From assembly GCA_012840085.1 (NCBI GenBank), contig DUMB01000063.1, forward strand, positions 1-48,458: DNA of 48,458 nucleotides, written 5' to 3'. The notes below the pieces were generated by a model that saw only the letters and a list, made by a program, of their open reading frames with translations, ran no database searches and was not told the DNA's origin. The stretch is from Clostridiaceae bacterium (GTDB taxonomy: Bacteria > Bacillota > Clostridia > Acetivibrionales > DUMB01). Within the stretch, counting starts at the first letter, position 1. The number at the start of each line of letters is the position of its first letter. Both the position numbers and the translations under genes were made by a program. This document shows, one piece after another, positions 34,775-43,517 of the stretch.

Positions 34775-35497
34775 TTGCTAAAAGCAGGTAAACTTATAGC
34801 TGCAATGATTTTATTGGCTTTTATGCTAATTGCTGTCACATCAATTTGTTATGGAAATGCAGCGGAACCACCTTCAATAATAATTATTGTTAATAATGCA
34901 CCTGATGACCTTGAAATAAGCGTTGGATCAGGCAATACATATGTAAAAACCAATAAAACCAGCAATATAATTGAAAGTTACTATACTTTTTATTCCCGTG
35001 ATTTGAAAGCTGATGACGGTTATACCATAAAAGTCAGCACAGCAGGCAGTACATTTGAAATATTGCTGGAAGAACCGTTAAGAACATATAACAATATCTT
35101 CACGCTGGATTTGAAAAATCAAAAATTAACAGCGGGAAAGACACTGGCAAGGTCGGTTTTACTAGTGACTTTGCGTATAATTTTGACTCTTTTGATTGAA
35201 GCTGTTGTATTTTGGCTGTTTGGTTCCAGAAATAAAAAATCGTGGATAGCTTTTCTTGTGATTAATTTAATTACCCAGGGCGCTTTGAACATCTGGATAA
35301 ATGGATTTTCGCCTCTAAAGGGTTATATTATTGTTTCACTGATATTTGGCGAAATCAATGTTTTTATTTTCGAAATTATTGCATTCCTGGCTATTTTACG
35401 GGAACATAGGCCTATCAGAACATTTTTATATGTGGTCATAGCAAATTTGCTGAGCTTGTTTGCGGGAGGGTATATTATTACGGTTTTACCGGTATAA
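34775..35497 (+). CDS. exported/membrane protein of unknown function
   Basis: 240 residues from TTG 34775, chosen because GAGGGGG lies 8 bases upstream and the protein then begins with a clean signal peptide (KLIAAMILLAFMLIAVTSI, cut near NAA). The next 90 residues form a small exported domain with beta-strand character (IIIIVNNAPDDLEISVGSG). The rest is four membrane helices ending close to the C-terminus. I know similar proteins only as uncharacterised clostridial proteins. An ATG at 34721 is in frame but has no ribosome binding site. Confidence 0.72.
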   Translation: MLKAGKLIAAMILLAFMLIAVTSICYGNAAEPPSIIIIVNNAPDDLEISVGSGNTYVKTNKTSNIIESYYTFYSRDLKADDGYTIKVSTAGSTFEILLEEPLRTYNNIFTLDLKNQKLTAGKTLARSVLLVTLRIILTLLIEAVVFWLFGSRNKKSWIAFLVINLITQGALNIWINGFSPLKGYIIVSLIFGEINVFIFEIIAFLAILREHRPIRTFLYVVIANLLSLFAGGYIITVLPV

Positions 35498-35528
35498 CTT
35501 CGTTTATAGCTATAACTTCCTTCAATTA
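35493..35528. repeat. 18-bp duplication across a stop codon
   Basis: TATAACTTC at 35493 (containing TAA of the preceding gene) recurs at 35511 with an 18-base period; the second half of the unit is diverged. Confidence 0.5.
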
Positions 35529-35705
35529 TATTTCACTTCTCATAAAGAATTAAAACCATTAACAAACACAGCATTTCTCTCATAGTATAATATGAAAGCG
35601 GAGCTTGAATATTATGGAAAACTACCTGTCTGCACAGCAAACAAATGGCAGGCGCATTTGAAAAGCATTAACTGCCATGGGCAGTTAAAACGGGGGGAGT
35701 ATGTT

Positions 35706-36431
35706 ATGTTTAATTATGGTTTTCGCTCAGATCAGAAACATTCCAATGTTTTCGCACATGCCAGAGGTGACGTAAACGGCGACAGAGTACCTGAAAACGT
35801 GTATTTAACCGGTACAAAGGTGCAAGATGGTTCGTATATCACAAATATAACCCTTGTAATACAAAATGCAATGTCGGGCGTCTCTGTCAGTATACCCCTG
35901 AAGGAAAATTCAGGGTACAATCCAACACTGTTCCTTGGCGACTTCACAGGAGATGGCGTCAATGATATTTTAATCAGCATATTTACAGGTGGCAGCGGCG
36001 GAATAATGATACACTATGTTTATTCCTTCATAAACAATGTGCCCAGGTTGCTCTTTGATTTTGAAGCATATAATGAGCAATATAAATATGACGTTACTTA
36101 TAAAAACAATTACAAGGTTGAGGTTATAAGCAGGGAAAACAAAGTAAGATACATCCTGGACATTTCATACAGAGAGAAAGAATATTTAGATGAGATTTAT
36201 ACCAGTGACCGCAAATTAAAAAAGCCTGTCAGTGGGTTTGTTAACCCGTTAAGTGTACTGTATCCGGTAGATTTCGATTTAAATAAGGTATATGAATTGT
36301 TGGCTTTTCAAAAAATAGCCGGAAGATACAATGCCGATTCTTTAGGATACATACAGAATACTTTAAAATGGGCAAGTGACAGGTTCGTTCTGGCGAATCA
36401 GGAGGTAGCCATTTTTGGTCAGGAATTTTAA
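35706..36431 (+). CDS. protein with FG-GAP/VCBS-like Ca-loop motifs
   Basis: 241 residues from ATG 35706, which has GGGGGGAG 7 bases upstream; an in-frame ATG at 35592 lacks one. Two short calcium-loop-like motifs are seen: DVNGDRVPENVYL (about residues 22-34) and DFTGDGVNDILIS (about 79-91), as in FG-GAP/VCBS repeat proteins. No signal peptide or membrane helix is visible. Similar proteins of about 240 residues occur in spore-formers without assigned function. It may bind Ca2+; the rest is unknown. Confidence 0.72.
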   Translation: MFNYGFRSDQKHSNVFAHARGDVNGDRVPENVYLTGTKVQDGSYITNITLVIQNAMSGVSVSIPLKENSGYNPTLFLGDFTGDGVNDILISIFTGGSGGIMIHYVYSFINNVPRLLFDFEAYNEQYKYDVTYKNNYKVEVISRENKVRYILDISYREKEYLDEIYTSDRKLKKPVSGFVNPLSVLYPVDFDLNKVYELLAFQKIAGRYNADSLGYIQNTLKWASDRFVLANQEVAIFGQEF

Positions 36432-36570
36432 AGACTTAGCTGAGAATTTTTATTAAAGGCGAAGCATAGTGTTTATTACAAAAAGCAAAGTACAGAATTT
36501 ATTACTAAAGACAAAGTATAGAATTTATTATTCAAGGTAAAGCAGAGAGCCTATTATAAAGTGTAAAACT
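36423..36570. repeat. degenerate 21-27 bp tandem array starting at a stop codon
   Basis: Six units start at 36423, 36444, 36471, 36495, 36521 and 36547. Most begin GAATTT.TTA and end in AAAG.A.A. The first unit contains the TAA stop (36429-36431) of the preceding gene. The array lies between that stop and the terminator at 36592. Confidence 0.75.
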
Positions 36571-36591
36571 TTGGTGAGAATAATGTGTTAT

Positions 36592-36628
36592 TGCCGGCGT
36601 AATATCTAATTATTATCCGGCATTTTTT
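36592..36628 (+). terminator. terminator after the repeat array
   Basis: TGCCGG (36592-36597) and TAATA pair with TATTA and CCGGCA (to 36622), with a small internal bulge, then six T. Confidence 0.65.
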
Positions 36629-36899
36629 ATCACCTGATGAGAAAATTTTATTTAATTTTCCTGCAAACCTATCGATAATATATATGCTACATATAATAGC
36701 TTTATTTATTAATTAATTATAAATAAAAATTACTCTGAAAGAGATTGGAGAAGTAGCTGGAAATTATTTTGAGATATTTGAGTATTTACCAGTTGACAGC
36801 TGTAAATGAGGTGGTATATATAAAAAATTATATGAAAATTATTAGTTCTTAGTTAACAAAATATACTATAAAATAAATTATATAGAAAGGTTTTTACAT
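36629..36899. other. upstream region of the chemoreceptor chimera
   Basis: 271 bases, AT-rich, without gene. I found no convincing sigma-A pair and no sigma-D motility promoter (TAAA, about 15 bases, CCGATAT). Confidence 0.35.
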
Positions 36900-38990
36900 A
36901 TGAAGAGGCAATTGGCAGTATTTCAAGTTACACTAAGTGTATGTACCGTTTTAATTTGCCTGGCAGAAATATTATCCATTGGCAGTGAGCCGTTAATGCA
37001 GTATCTTTACTATTTAAAGATACTTTTCCTGTTAGGAATATTGGCGTCGGCCATCATCAGTTACAAATTGAATAACGAAGATGCGAAAATTGCGCTGAAG
37101 ATCAGGAGAATTACAGATGGGCACATCAATGAGTTCCACAGCTTAGAAAATGCCAACAGCTATTTGGGAGAGAGTATATATAAATTAGTTGAGAATATAT
37201 ATACTCAGCTAAGGAACATCAAGGAAGGAATTCTGAAGGCCAAAAAAGCGACAAGGGTAGTGGAAATAAATTTTAATGAAAGCAGTGAAGGTATTAAGCA
37301 AATATCCAATGCAAGTAAAGCAATTGCATCAGGTGCATCGAGCCAGGCAGAAGACGCAGAAAATTCTTTGCTTCTCTCGAAGGAACTGGAGAAAAAAATT
37401 GAAAGTCTGACGGAAAAATCCCGTTTAATGTCGGACAAAGCAAATAGTGCCGATGAGATAAGCAAAACCGGCGGACAGAGTGTTAGCCTCCTGATTGAAA
37501 GCGAAAATGAAACTCAGCAGATTATAAAAAGGATGGCTGGGAAAGCAAATACCCTGAATAACATAGCAGAAAGCATTGAGAAAATTACTTTGGTTATCTC
37601 AGGCATTGCTGAACAAACAAATCTGCTTTCGCTAAATGCTTCTATTGAAGCAGCAAGAGCGGGTGAAACTGGTAAAGGTTTTGCAGTGGTTGCCGACGAG
37701 ATCAGGAAACTTGCGGAACAAAGTCGCAAGCAAAGCTCTAACATTTCCAAGATGATCAACAATATACGTGAGGAAGTTGAGGATTTCATCAAGATATTGG
37801 AAGAATCCAGCCAGTATTTAAACAAACGGGCGCCAATTATACAAGCTACCAACAAGGCTTTTTCAGAAATTCAATGTTCGTTGATGGATATTATTGCCAA
37901 CGAAATTGAGTTGAGTAAAGAGATAGAAGCTTTAAACAGCTTTAAGGAAAATATTATCGATACTATTTCAAATATTGCATCTGTTGCAGAAGAGTCAGCT
38001 GCGGAGACTCAGGAAGTTGCTTCCCTCGTATTGTATCAGGAGAGCATACAGGATACAGTGTTGAGTTCAATAAAGGATATCAGCCTAACACTCGAAGAGC
38101 TTGAGAGTTTTGTCAGTGATGTGGACGTCGGTGATGCAGCTTTACAGAACACTGTATTCGGAATATCGCTGCTTGAAGAGAATGAATTCATGGACACTAT
38201 AAAAGCCGGGGCACAAAGTGAAGCTGCTAAACGTGGTATAGAGATCCTGGACGGAACTCCGAAAGAATTTAACGTGAACCAGCAGGTTGAGATGGTTAAC
38301 AAGATGATTGCTGACGGAGTTAAAGGTATTGCATTGTTCCCTGCAGATGAAGAAAAACTGGTGCCTGTCATAAATGAAGCAACCGAAAAGGGCATACCTG
38401 TTGTATGTATCGATGGTGACGTACCTAACAGTAAAAGGATGGCAGTCATTGGATGTGATTACTATAACCTGGGTAAAATGGCCGGGGAAGCAGCTGCAAG
38501 GCATTTGAACAAAAAAGGTAAAATAATAGTCCTGCTATGTGCAGCTGCGATAAAAAGCGTCCAAAAACGTTATGAAGGCTTCTGTAAGGCATTAAATGAA
38601 TATAAGGACATTCAGATAGTAGAAAAGCTGGATATGGTGGGTACTGACTATAATGAAACCGTAATGAATATTGAAAAGCTGATGAACAGAAACACTGATT
38701 TTGATCTCCTGTATGTCGTAACAAGCGAAAGTGCTTTAGCGGCAGCCAGACTATTTAAGGAAAAGGGTATTGATAAAAAGATTGTGTGCATAGCAAACAG
38801 CGATGAAGTGACGAAATATGTGAAAGAGGGAATTGTATCTTCACTGTTCTGTTTGAGAAATAAGCTATGGGGTACCATGGCGGTCAAGTTTTTAAGTGAT
38901 ATACGTGATGGCAGACCAGTCCCATTGTTTAAAGATACAGGCTATTACGAAATTACAAAAGCCAACGTAGATATATTCCTTAAAGAATAA
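36900..38990 (+). CDS. chemoreceptor signalling domain fused to a C-terminal sugar-binding-protein domain
   Basis: 696 residues with unusual order. Two membrane helices (about 8-26 and 36-54) with a loop of only about ten residues come first. A long helical MCP signalling domain follows, with the conserved hairpin tip [19 protein letters not shown] (from residue 238) and [14 protein letters not shown] complete type-1 periplasmic-binding-protein fold of the ribose/rhamnose kind then runs from about 418 to 696 ([42 protein letters not shown]). With two helices and the MCP tip needed inside, the sugar-binding domain should be cytoplasmic. It would link an internal ligand to CheA signalling. RBS GAAAGG precedes the ATG. 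No che genes are near. Confidence 0.87.
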   Translation: MKRQLAVFQVTLSVCTVLICLAEILSIGSEPLMQYLYYLKILFLLGILASAIISYKLNNEDAKIALKIRRITDGHINEFHSLENANSYLGESIYKLVENIYTQLRNIKEGILKAKKATRVVEINFNESSEGIKQISNASKAIASGASSQAEDAENSLLLSKELEKKIESLTEKSRLMSDKANSADEISKTGGQSVSLLIESENETQQIIKRMAGKANTLNNIAESIEKITLVISGIAEQTNLLSLNASIEAARAGETGKGFAVVADEIRKLAEQSRKQSSNISKMINNIREEVEDFIKILEESSQYLNKRAPIIQATNKAFSEIQCSLMDIIANEIELSKEIEALNSFKENIIDTISNIASVAEESAAETQEVASLVLYQESIQDTVLSSIKDISLTLEELESFVSDVDVGDAALQNTVFGISLLEENEFMDTIKAGAQSEAAKRGIEILDGTPKEFNVNQQVEMVNKMIADGVKGIALFPADEEKLVPVINEATEKGIPVVCIDGDVPNSKRMAVIGCDYYNLGKMAGEAAARHLNKKGKIIVLLCAAAIKSVQKRYEGFCKALNEYKDIQIVEKLDMVGTDYNETVMNIEKLMNRNTDFDLLYVVTSESALAAARLFKEKGIDKKIVCIANSDEVTKYVKEGIVSSLFCLRNKLWGTMAVKFLSDIRDGRPVPLFKDTGYYEITKANVDIFLKE

Positions 38991-39165
38991 GGGCCAGACA
39001 GAATATTTACACAATATCAGTAATAAAGAATTATTTATAAAATAAATATAGGCTTGGAAGGTCTAAAAGAAAAAGGCATACCAGGTCTATTTTTGTGCCT
39101 TGAAAAGATTGAAGGAAAGCCGAAAAGGGGAATAATAAAAAACAGGAATTTGTTGGAGGGTGTAT

Positions 39166-39900
39166 ATGAGAACCATTTTAATAGCACTGCTCTTTATAGT
39201 ATTTTTTATTTTAAGTATACCTCTGTTCCTTCTGGAACTTATTATTGGTGTCTTTAGTATCCGTGCGAGGACAATCCTGGCACAAAAGGTTATATCCGTA
39301 ATGTGCAGGGCTGTATTGTGGCTCGGGGGCGTTAAAGTAACTGCGATGGGGATGGAAAATGTTCCAAAGAACGAAGCGGTAGTATATGTATTTAATCACC
39401 GCAGTTATTTTGATATTGTTATAAGCTATGCAACTGTTCCCAATCTGGCTGGATTTATCTCAATGGAAAAAATGAAGAAAGTCCCTTTTATTAATGTATG
39501 GATGATATTTTTGCAATGCCTGTTCATTGAAAGGGGCAATACCCGGGAAGGGCTAAAAACCATCAATGCGGGAATTGAATTATTAAAAAAAGGGCATTCA
39601 ATTTTTATCGCTCCTGAAGGAAAGAGGAACTTCAAAGGAGACATTGACATGCTGCCGTTTAAAGAAGGAAGTTTAAGGCTGGCCAAAAGGACAGGGTGTG
39701 CTATTATACCCGTTGCCATCAATAATGCGGACAAAATTTACGAGGCACAAGCCCCATGGATTAAAAAAACCAATGTTGTTATCGAATACGGGAAGCCTGT
39801 TTATATTAATGATTTGGAGGGTGACAACAGAAAATTTGCAGGTGCGTATGTCCAGAGAATTATATATGAAATGCTAAAGAAGAATCAGAATATCTTATAA
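39166..39900 (+). CDS. 1-acyl-sn-glycerol-3-phosphate acyltransferase (PlsC family)
   Basis: 244 residues. One N-terminal membrane helix (about 3-28) and the acyltransferase motif NHRSYFD (His78, Asp83; HX4D), with the substrate motif APEGKRNF (Glu151-Arg154; EGTR in most members, Lys for Thr here) and IIPVAINNADKIY. It adds the second acyl chain to lysophosphatidic acid in membrane lipid synthesis. GGAGG is 6 bases before ATG 39166; a GTG two codons upstream overlaps it. It is a single gene. Confidence 0.88.
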   Translation: MRTILIALLFIVFFILSIPLFLLELIIGVFSIRARTILAQKVISVMCRAVLWLGGVKVTAMGMENVPKNEAVVYVFNHRSYFDIVISYATVPNLAGFISMEKMKKVPFINVWMIFLQCLFIERGNTREGLKTINAGIELLKKGHSIFIAPEGKRNFKGDIDMLPFKEGSLRLAKRTGCAIIPVAINNADKIYEAQAPWIKKTNVVIEYGKPVYINDLEGDNRKFAGAYVQRIIYEMLKKNQNIL

Positions 39901-39945
39901 CCTCATGCTAATTGGGACTTCTGTAACTTCATGCTAATTTGGACT
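39894..39945. repeat. 26-bp tandem duplication across a stop codon
   Basis: Copies 39894-39919 and 39920-39945, about 21 of 26 identical, sharing TAAC.TCATGCTAATT and GGACT. The first contains the plsC stop codon. Confidence 0.75.
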
Positions 39946-40054
39946 TCCGGCAATTCATCAAATCAGATAAAATAGTGAGGATATATTATCTAAAGAAGAT
40001 GTTGTAAGAGAGAATGCAAAAAAATTAGTTTCAATACTTAAATCTCAGGGTAAC

Positions 40055-40102
40055 AGAAAAGTAGTAATGTTATAAAAGAGAAAAGTAGTAATGTTATAAA
40101 AG
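40055..40102. repeat. perfect 24-bp tandem duplication
   Basis: 40055-40078 and 40079-40102 are identical (begin AGAAAAGTAGTAATG, end TTATAAAAG). It lies 62 bases before the Crp/Fnr start, in its leader or promoter. The perfect identity implies a recent event. Confidence 0.9.
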
Positions 40103-40163
40103 ATAAAATTATTGGAAGAACCACAAAAAGAGCGGAGTATAAACACGATATAGGGGGATCCTA

Positions 40164-40865
40164 ATGGATTGCAACTGCCATAAGAAAAGCTATGCAAACT
40201 GCATTGACATTGTGCCAATATTCAGCAACCTTACCTGTGAGGAAAAGATGGAGGTCGCCTCAATAACTACTGCTCAAACCTTTGAAAAAGGCGATATGAT
40301 TTATAGGGCAGGAGATAAGAGTGACAAGCTTTATGTCTTACATACCGGCAGGGTAAAAATATCAAGGTTCAGCATCAACGGCAAGGAGCAGGTAATCCGG
40401 GTTGTGGAACCGGGTGAATTCATGGGAGAATTATCTTTGTTCAGCTCTTTACCTATGACAGACAATGCAGAAGCATTGGAAACTTCAACAATGTGTGTAA
40501 TTGAAGGGGCAAGGCTAAAGGAACTCATGAAAAAGTATCCGGCTATTTCTTTCAAGGTAATGGAAGAATTGAGCCAGCGGCTGGAAAGAGCGGAAAGTCT
40601 GATTGAAAAAATCAATTTGAGTTCAGTGGAACAGCGTTTGGCAGAAGCACTTTTAACCATGTCGGCAGGGAAAAATGAGGTAGTGTTGAATGTGACTAAA
40701 GGTGTCTTCGCTTCCCAAATCGGTATGACTCAGGAAACTTTGAGCAGAAAACTGGCATCATTTCAGGAGGAAAGGCTCATTCAACTGAAAGGGCACAGAA
40801 AAATTATTATTCTGGACAGGGATGGTTTGGAGAAAATTATATCCGGTTTACATGATTTTGCATGA
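40164..40865 (+). CDS. Crp/Fnr-family transcriptional regulator
   Basis: 233 residues. A cyclic-nucleotide-binding-type beta-roll (about 30-115, with GEFMGELSLFS), a dimer helix and a C-terminal Crp-type helix-turn-helix (KGVFASQIGMTQETLSRKLA). The N-terminus has Cys at 3, 5, 13 and 25 (CNCHKKSYANC, LTC), which suggests an iron-sulphur or thiol redox sensor like FNR-type regulators; the spacing differs from E. coli FNR, so the cofactor is a guess. RBS GGGGGAT. The next gene, an acyl-CoA synthetase, has its own promoter and may be a target. Confidence 0.9.
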   Translation: MDCNCHKKSYANCIDIVPIFSNLTCEEKMEVASITTAQTFEKGDMIYRAGDKSDKLYVLHTGRVKISRFSINGKEQVIRVVEPGEFMGELSLFSSLPMTDNAEALETSTMCVIEGARLKELMKKYPAISFKVMEELSQRLERAESLIEKINLSSVEQRLAEALLTMSAGKNEVVLNVTKGVFASQIGMTQETLSRKLASFQEERLIQLKGHRKIIILDRDGLEKIISGLHDFA

Positions 40866-40870
40866 TTCCG
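40851..40870. repeat. 10-bp duplication that contains the stop codon
   Basis: CATGATTTTG then CATGATTCCG. Because the unit is not a multiple of three, the second copy is read in another frame and its TGA becomes the stop of the Crp/Fnr gene. Confidence 0.6.
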
Positions 40871-41060
40871 CAAAATAATAATGAGAACTATACTCATTAC
40901 TAAGCACAACAAGTTAAGATAATAATGATGCCCCTGTTTCCTCTATTATCAGCAAGTGTGAAAAAGCACAGCCTAAATAATCTTTCAAAATCATTAATAT
41001 TTATAATTAATAATTAATAATTGATGAAGTAAGAAAAAGAGTTAATATATAGATAATATA
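40866..41060. other. gene-free AT-rich region
   Basis: Left half of the 384-base gap before the acyl-CoA synthetase. No gene or clear terminator; AT-rich stretches with TAATTAATAATT patterns. Confidence 0.35.
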
Positions 41061-41089
41061 TTGATTAACAGCCGGCATTGTTTTATAAT
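41061..41089 (+). promoter_or_regulatory. promoter of the acyl-CoA synthetase gene
   Basis: TTGATT (41061-41066), 17 bases, TATAAT (41084-41089). The leader of about 155 bases contains three tandem 15-bp units. Confidence 0.6.
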
Positions 41090-41115
41090 ATACTTTAATG
41101 TTATTATTTTATGTA

Positions 41116-41160
41116 GACATTATTTATTGGGACATTATTTATATAGACGTTATTTATACG
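41116..41160. repeat. 15-bp tandem array, three copies
   Basis: GACATTATTTATTGG, GACATTATTTATATA and GACGTTATTTATACG at 41116, 41131 and 41146, exactly 15 bases apart, in the leader of the acyl-CoA synthetase. Confidence 0.8.
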
Positions 41161-41249
41161 TAGGATGGTTTATTAATTTGTTAAGAATTTAATAAACATA
41201 TAAAAATATACAGTGCCTTTGTTGTACGGTAGAACGGGAGGAAGGAAAA

Positions 41250-42890
41250 ATGCCTATCACTGAATTTTTATCGCGTAATGCCAAATTGTATGGGAATGAA
41301 AAATGTCTCACCGAAATTAATTTGGATCTCCAGAAAAGCCACAATGTCATATGGCGTGAGTATGAACTTATTGAAAACAATCCTGCAGGTGAATACCGGC
41401 GGGATATGACCTGGCGTGTCTTTGATGAAAAAGCCAACAGACTGGCCAATTTACTGCTGAAAAGAGGAGTTAAAAAAGGCGATAAGGTGGCAATCCTTTT
41501 AATGAACTGTCTGGAGTGGCTGCCTATTTACTTTGGAATATTAAAGGCAGGCGCTATTGCAGTACCGTTAAATTTCCGCTACACAGCCGAGGAGATAAAA
41601 TACTGTCTGGATTTATCTGATTCCAGTGTATTAATTTTTGGTCCGGAGTTTATTGGCAGAATAGAGGCAATATATGACCATATTCCAAAAGTAAAAATGC
41701 TTTTATTTGCAGGAGAAGGCAGGCCAAGTTTTGCTGAAAGCTATGACCGCCTTACTGCCAATTGCTCTTCTGAAGATCCGCAAATTGAGATTACTGATGA
41801 TGATGATGCTGCAATATATTTTTCATCGGGAACCACAGGATTTCCAAAAGCAATTTTACATGCACACAGCAGCCTTGTATCTGCGTGCTATACTGAAAGC
41901 ATGCATCACGGACAAACCCGGGAAGATAATTTCCTGTGCATACCGCCTCTTTATCATACCGGCGCGAAGATGCATTGGTTTGGCAGCTTGATTAGCGGAA
42001 GCAAAGCTGTATTGCTTCGTGGAATTGAGCCGGAATGGATACTTAGAACGATTTCAGAAGAAAAAATAACTATTGTATGGCTGTTGGTTCCCTGGGCACA
42101 GGATATTTTGGATGCAATTGAAAGAGGAGATGTAAAGCTGGAAGATTACGACCTTTCCCAGTGGAGACTGATGCATATCGGTGCGCAGCCGGTTCCACCC
42201 AGCTTGATTCATCGATGGAAAAAATATTTTCCCAATCATCAATATGATACAAACTATGGCCTGAGTGAATCTACAGGTCCTGGCTGTGTTCATTTAGGTG
42301 TTGAGAATATTCATAAAGTTGGTGCAATAGGAATACCCGGTTATAACTGGCAGGCTAAAATTGTTGATGAAAACGGATGCGAAGTTCCTCAGGGGCAGAT
42401 TGGCGAGCTGGCTGTTAAAGGGCCTGGCGTTATGAAATGCTATTACAAAGACCCTCAGGCTACTGCTGCGGTATTAAAGGATGGCTGGTTGTTTACCGGA
42501 GATATGGCCAGAATGGATGAAGACGGGTTTATATACCTGGTTGACAGGAAAAAAGATGTGATAATTAGCGGTGGAGAAAATATATATCCTGTTCAAATAG
42601 AAGATTTCCTCCGTGCGCATGAAGCAATCAAGGATGTAGCAGTAATTGGATTGCCGGATAAGCGTCTGGGTGAAATAACTGCTGCAATTATAGAATTAAA
42701 ACCGGGTTGTTCGTGTACGGAAGAGGAAATAAGACAATTTTGTATTTCGCTGCCCCGTTATAAACGGCCAAAGAAAATAATATTTGACAAGGTTCCGCGC
42801 AATCCTACCGGAAAGATTGAAAAACCCCGTTTGAGGGAGAAATATGGAGCAGTAGGTCTGGTAGCGGCGCAAACGGAAGTGAAAATATAA
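41250..42890 (+). CDS. AMP-forming acyl-CoA synthetase/ligase
   Basis: 546 residues of the ANL superfamily. The AMP-binding motif FSSGTTGFPKAI (from about residue 191), the YGLSESTG block, DRKKDVIISGGENIYP and the catalytic Lys522 in PTGKIEK are all present. It converts a carboxylic acid, ATP and CoA to the acyl-CoA; the motif set fits medium- or long-chain fatty acid or aromatic acid ligases and does not tell the acid. GGGAGGAAGG precedes the ATG. It is a single transcription unit with its own promoter and terminator. Confidence 0.9.
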   Translation: MPITEFLSRNAKLYGNEKCLTEINLDLQKSHNVIWREYELIENNPAGEYRRDMTWRVFDEKANRLANLLLKRGVKKGDKVAILLMNCLEWLPIYFGILKAGAIAVPLNFRYTAEEIKYCLDLSDSSVLIFGPEFIGRIEAIYDHIPKVKMLLFAGEGRPSFAESYDRLTANCSSEDPQIEITDDDDAAIYFSSGTTGFPKAILHAHSSLVSACYTESMHHGQTREDNFLCIPPLYHTGAKMHWFGSLISGSKAVLLRGIEPEWILRTISEEKITIVWLLVPWAQDILDAIERGDVKLEDYDLSQWRLMHIGAQPVPPSLIHRWKKYFPNHQYDTNYGLSESTGPGCVHLGVENIHKVGAIGIPGYNWQAKIVDENGCEVPQGQIGELAVKGPGVMKCYYKDPQATAAVLKDGWLFTGDMARMDEDGFIYLVDRKKDVIISGGENIYPVQIEDFLRAHEAIKDVAVIGLPDKRLGEITAAIIELKPGCSCTEEEIRQFCISLPRYKRPKKIIFDKVPRNPTGKIEKPRLREKYGAVGLVAAQTEVKI

Positions 42891-42920
42891 AGTAAACATT
42901 GAAAATATAAAGTAAAATTG
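42881..42920. repeat. 20-bp tandem duplication across a stop codon
   Basis: 42881-42900 and 42901-42920; the first 16 bases, GAAAATATAAAGTAAA, are identical. Copy one carries the TAA stop at 42888-42890. Confidence 0.8.
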
Positions 42921-43084
42921 ATATATGCTTAATATATATTGCCCGGTATAGCAGTAAATATGCTATGTGATTAAAATATGCTTCGCAACTCCAAACAGCA
43001 TATTTGATTTGATAGGAAGGGTAGCAAAGGTATAAAGACTAAAGGTTACAAAAACTATAGTACAATTATTTAAGAAATTCACTA
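42921..43084. other. gene-free trailer with an inverted repeat
   Basis: AAATATGCT (42956-42964) and AGCATATTT (42997-43005) are exact inverted arms. A second AAATATGCT-like sequence lies between them. No gene. Confidence 0.4.
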
Positions 43085-43148
43085 ACTCCTTGTTAATTAA
43101 GCGGCTGTGTGTTACTGCCAATAATGTTAACGGGGAGTTTTTGTTTTT
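43085..43148 (+). terminator. terminator of the acyl-CoA synthetase unit
   Basis: Arms 43085-43096 and 43127-43138 pair over 12 positions with two T-G wobbles, then a T-rich tail broken by one G. It lies 195 bases after the stop codon. Confidence 0.65.
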
Positions 43149-43517
43149 AATAGCATTTATTTAAGTAACGATTTAATATTTATTTTAATTTTATGTATTG
43201 TTTTAAAGTGGTTAATTTATGAAAACATATGTAAGAATTTAATATAATAAAAACCATATTGAAAAAAATGCTAAACTGATATAAACTATATCTGCTGGAT
43301 AGATTTTCATAATTTTATACAACCTTTATTTGTTCAACATTATTATATAGTTCTGACAGGGAATACTTATTGGAGTATATTGGTTAGGTATATTGGTGTT
43401 ATGTTTTAAATATATATTTCTAATGATATTTAAACTATATATTTAGTGATATATCTTCGTAGCGTATTACAGTTGCATATTATTCCAAAAAATAATTGTC
43501 GTGAAGAAGAGATATAT
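43149..43517. other. upstream region of the second YesM-like gene
   Basis: 369 AT-rich bases without gene. A TATAAT at 43243-43248 has only a poor -35 (TGAAAA). No structure recognised. Confidence 0.4.

Noticed and set aside
39054..39257. Open frame of 67 codons before and into plsC
   Set aside because: No ribosome binding site, overlaps the PlsC start, composition unlike neighbours.
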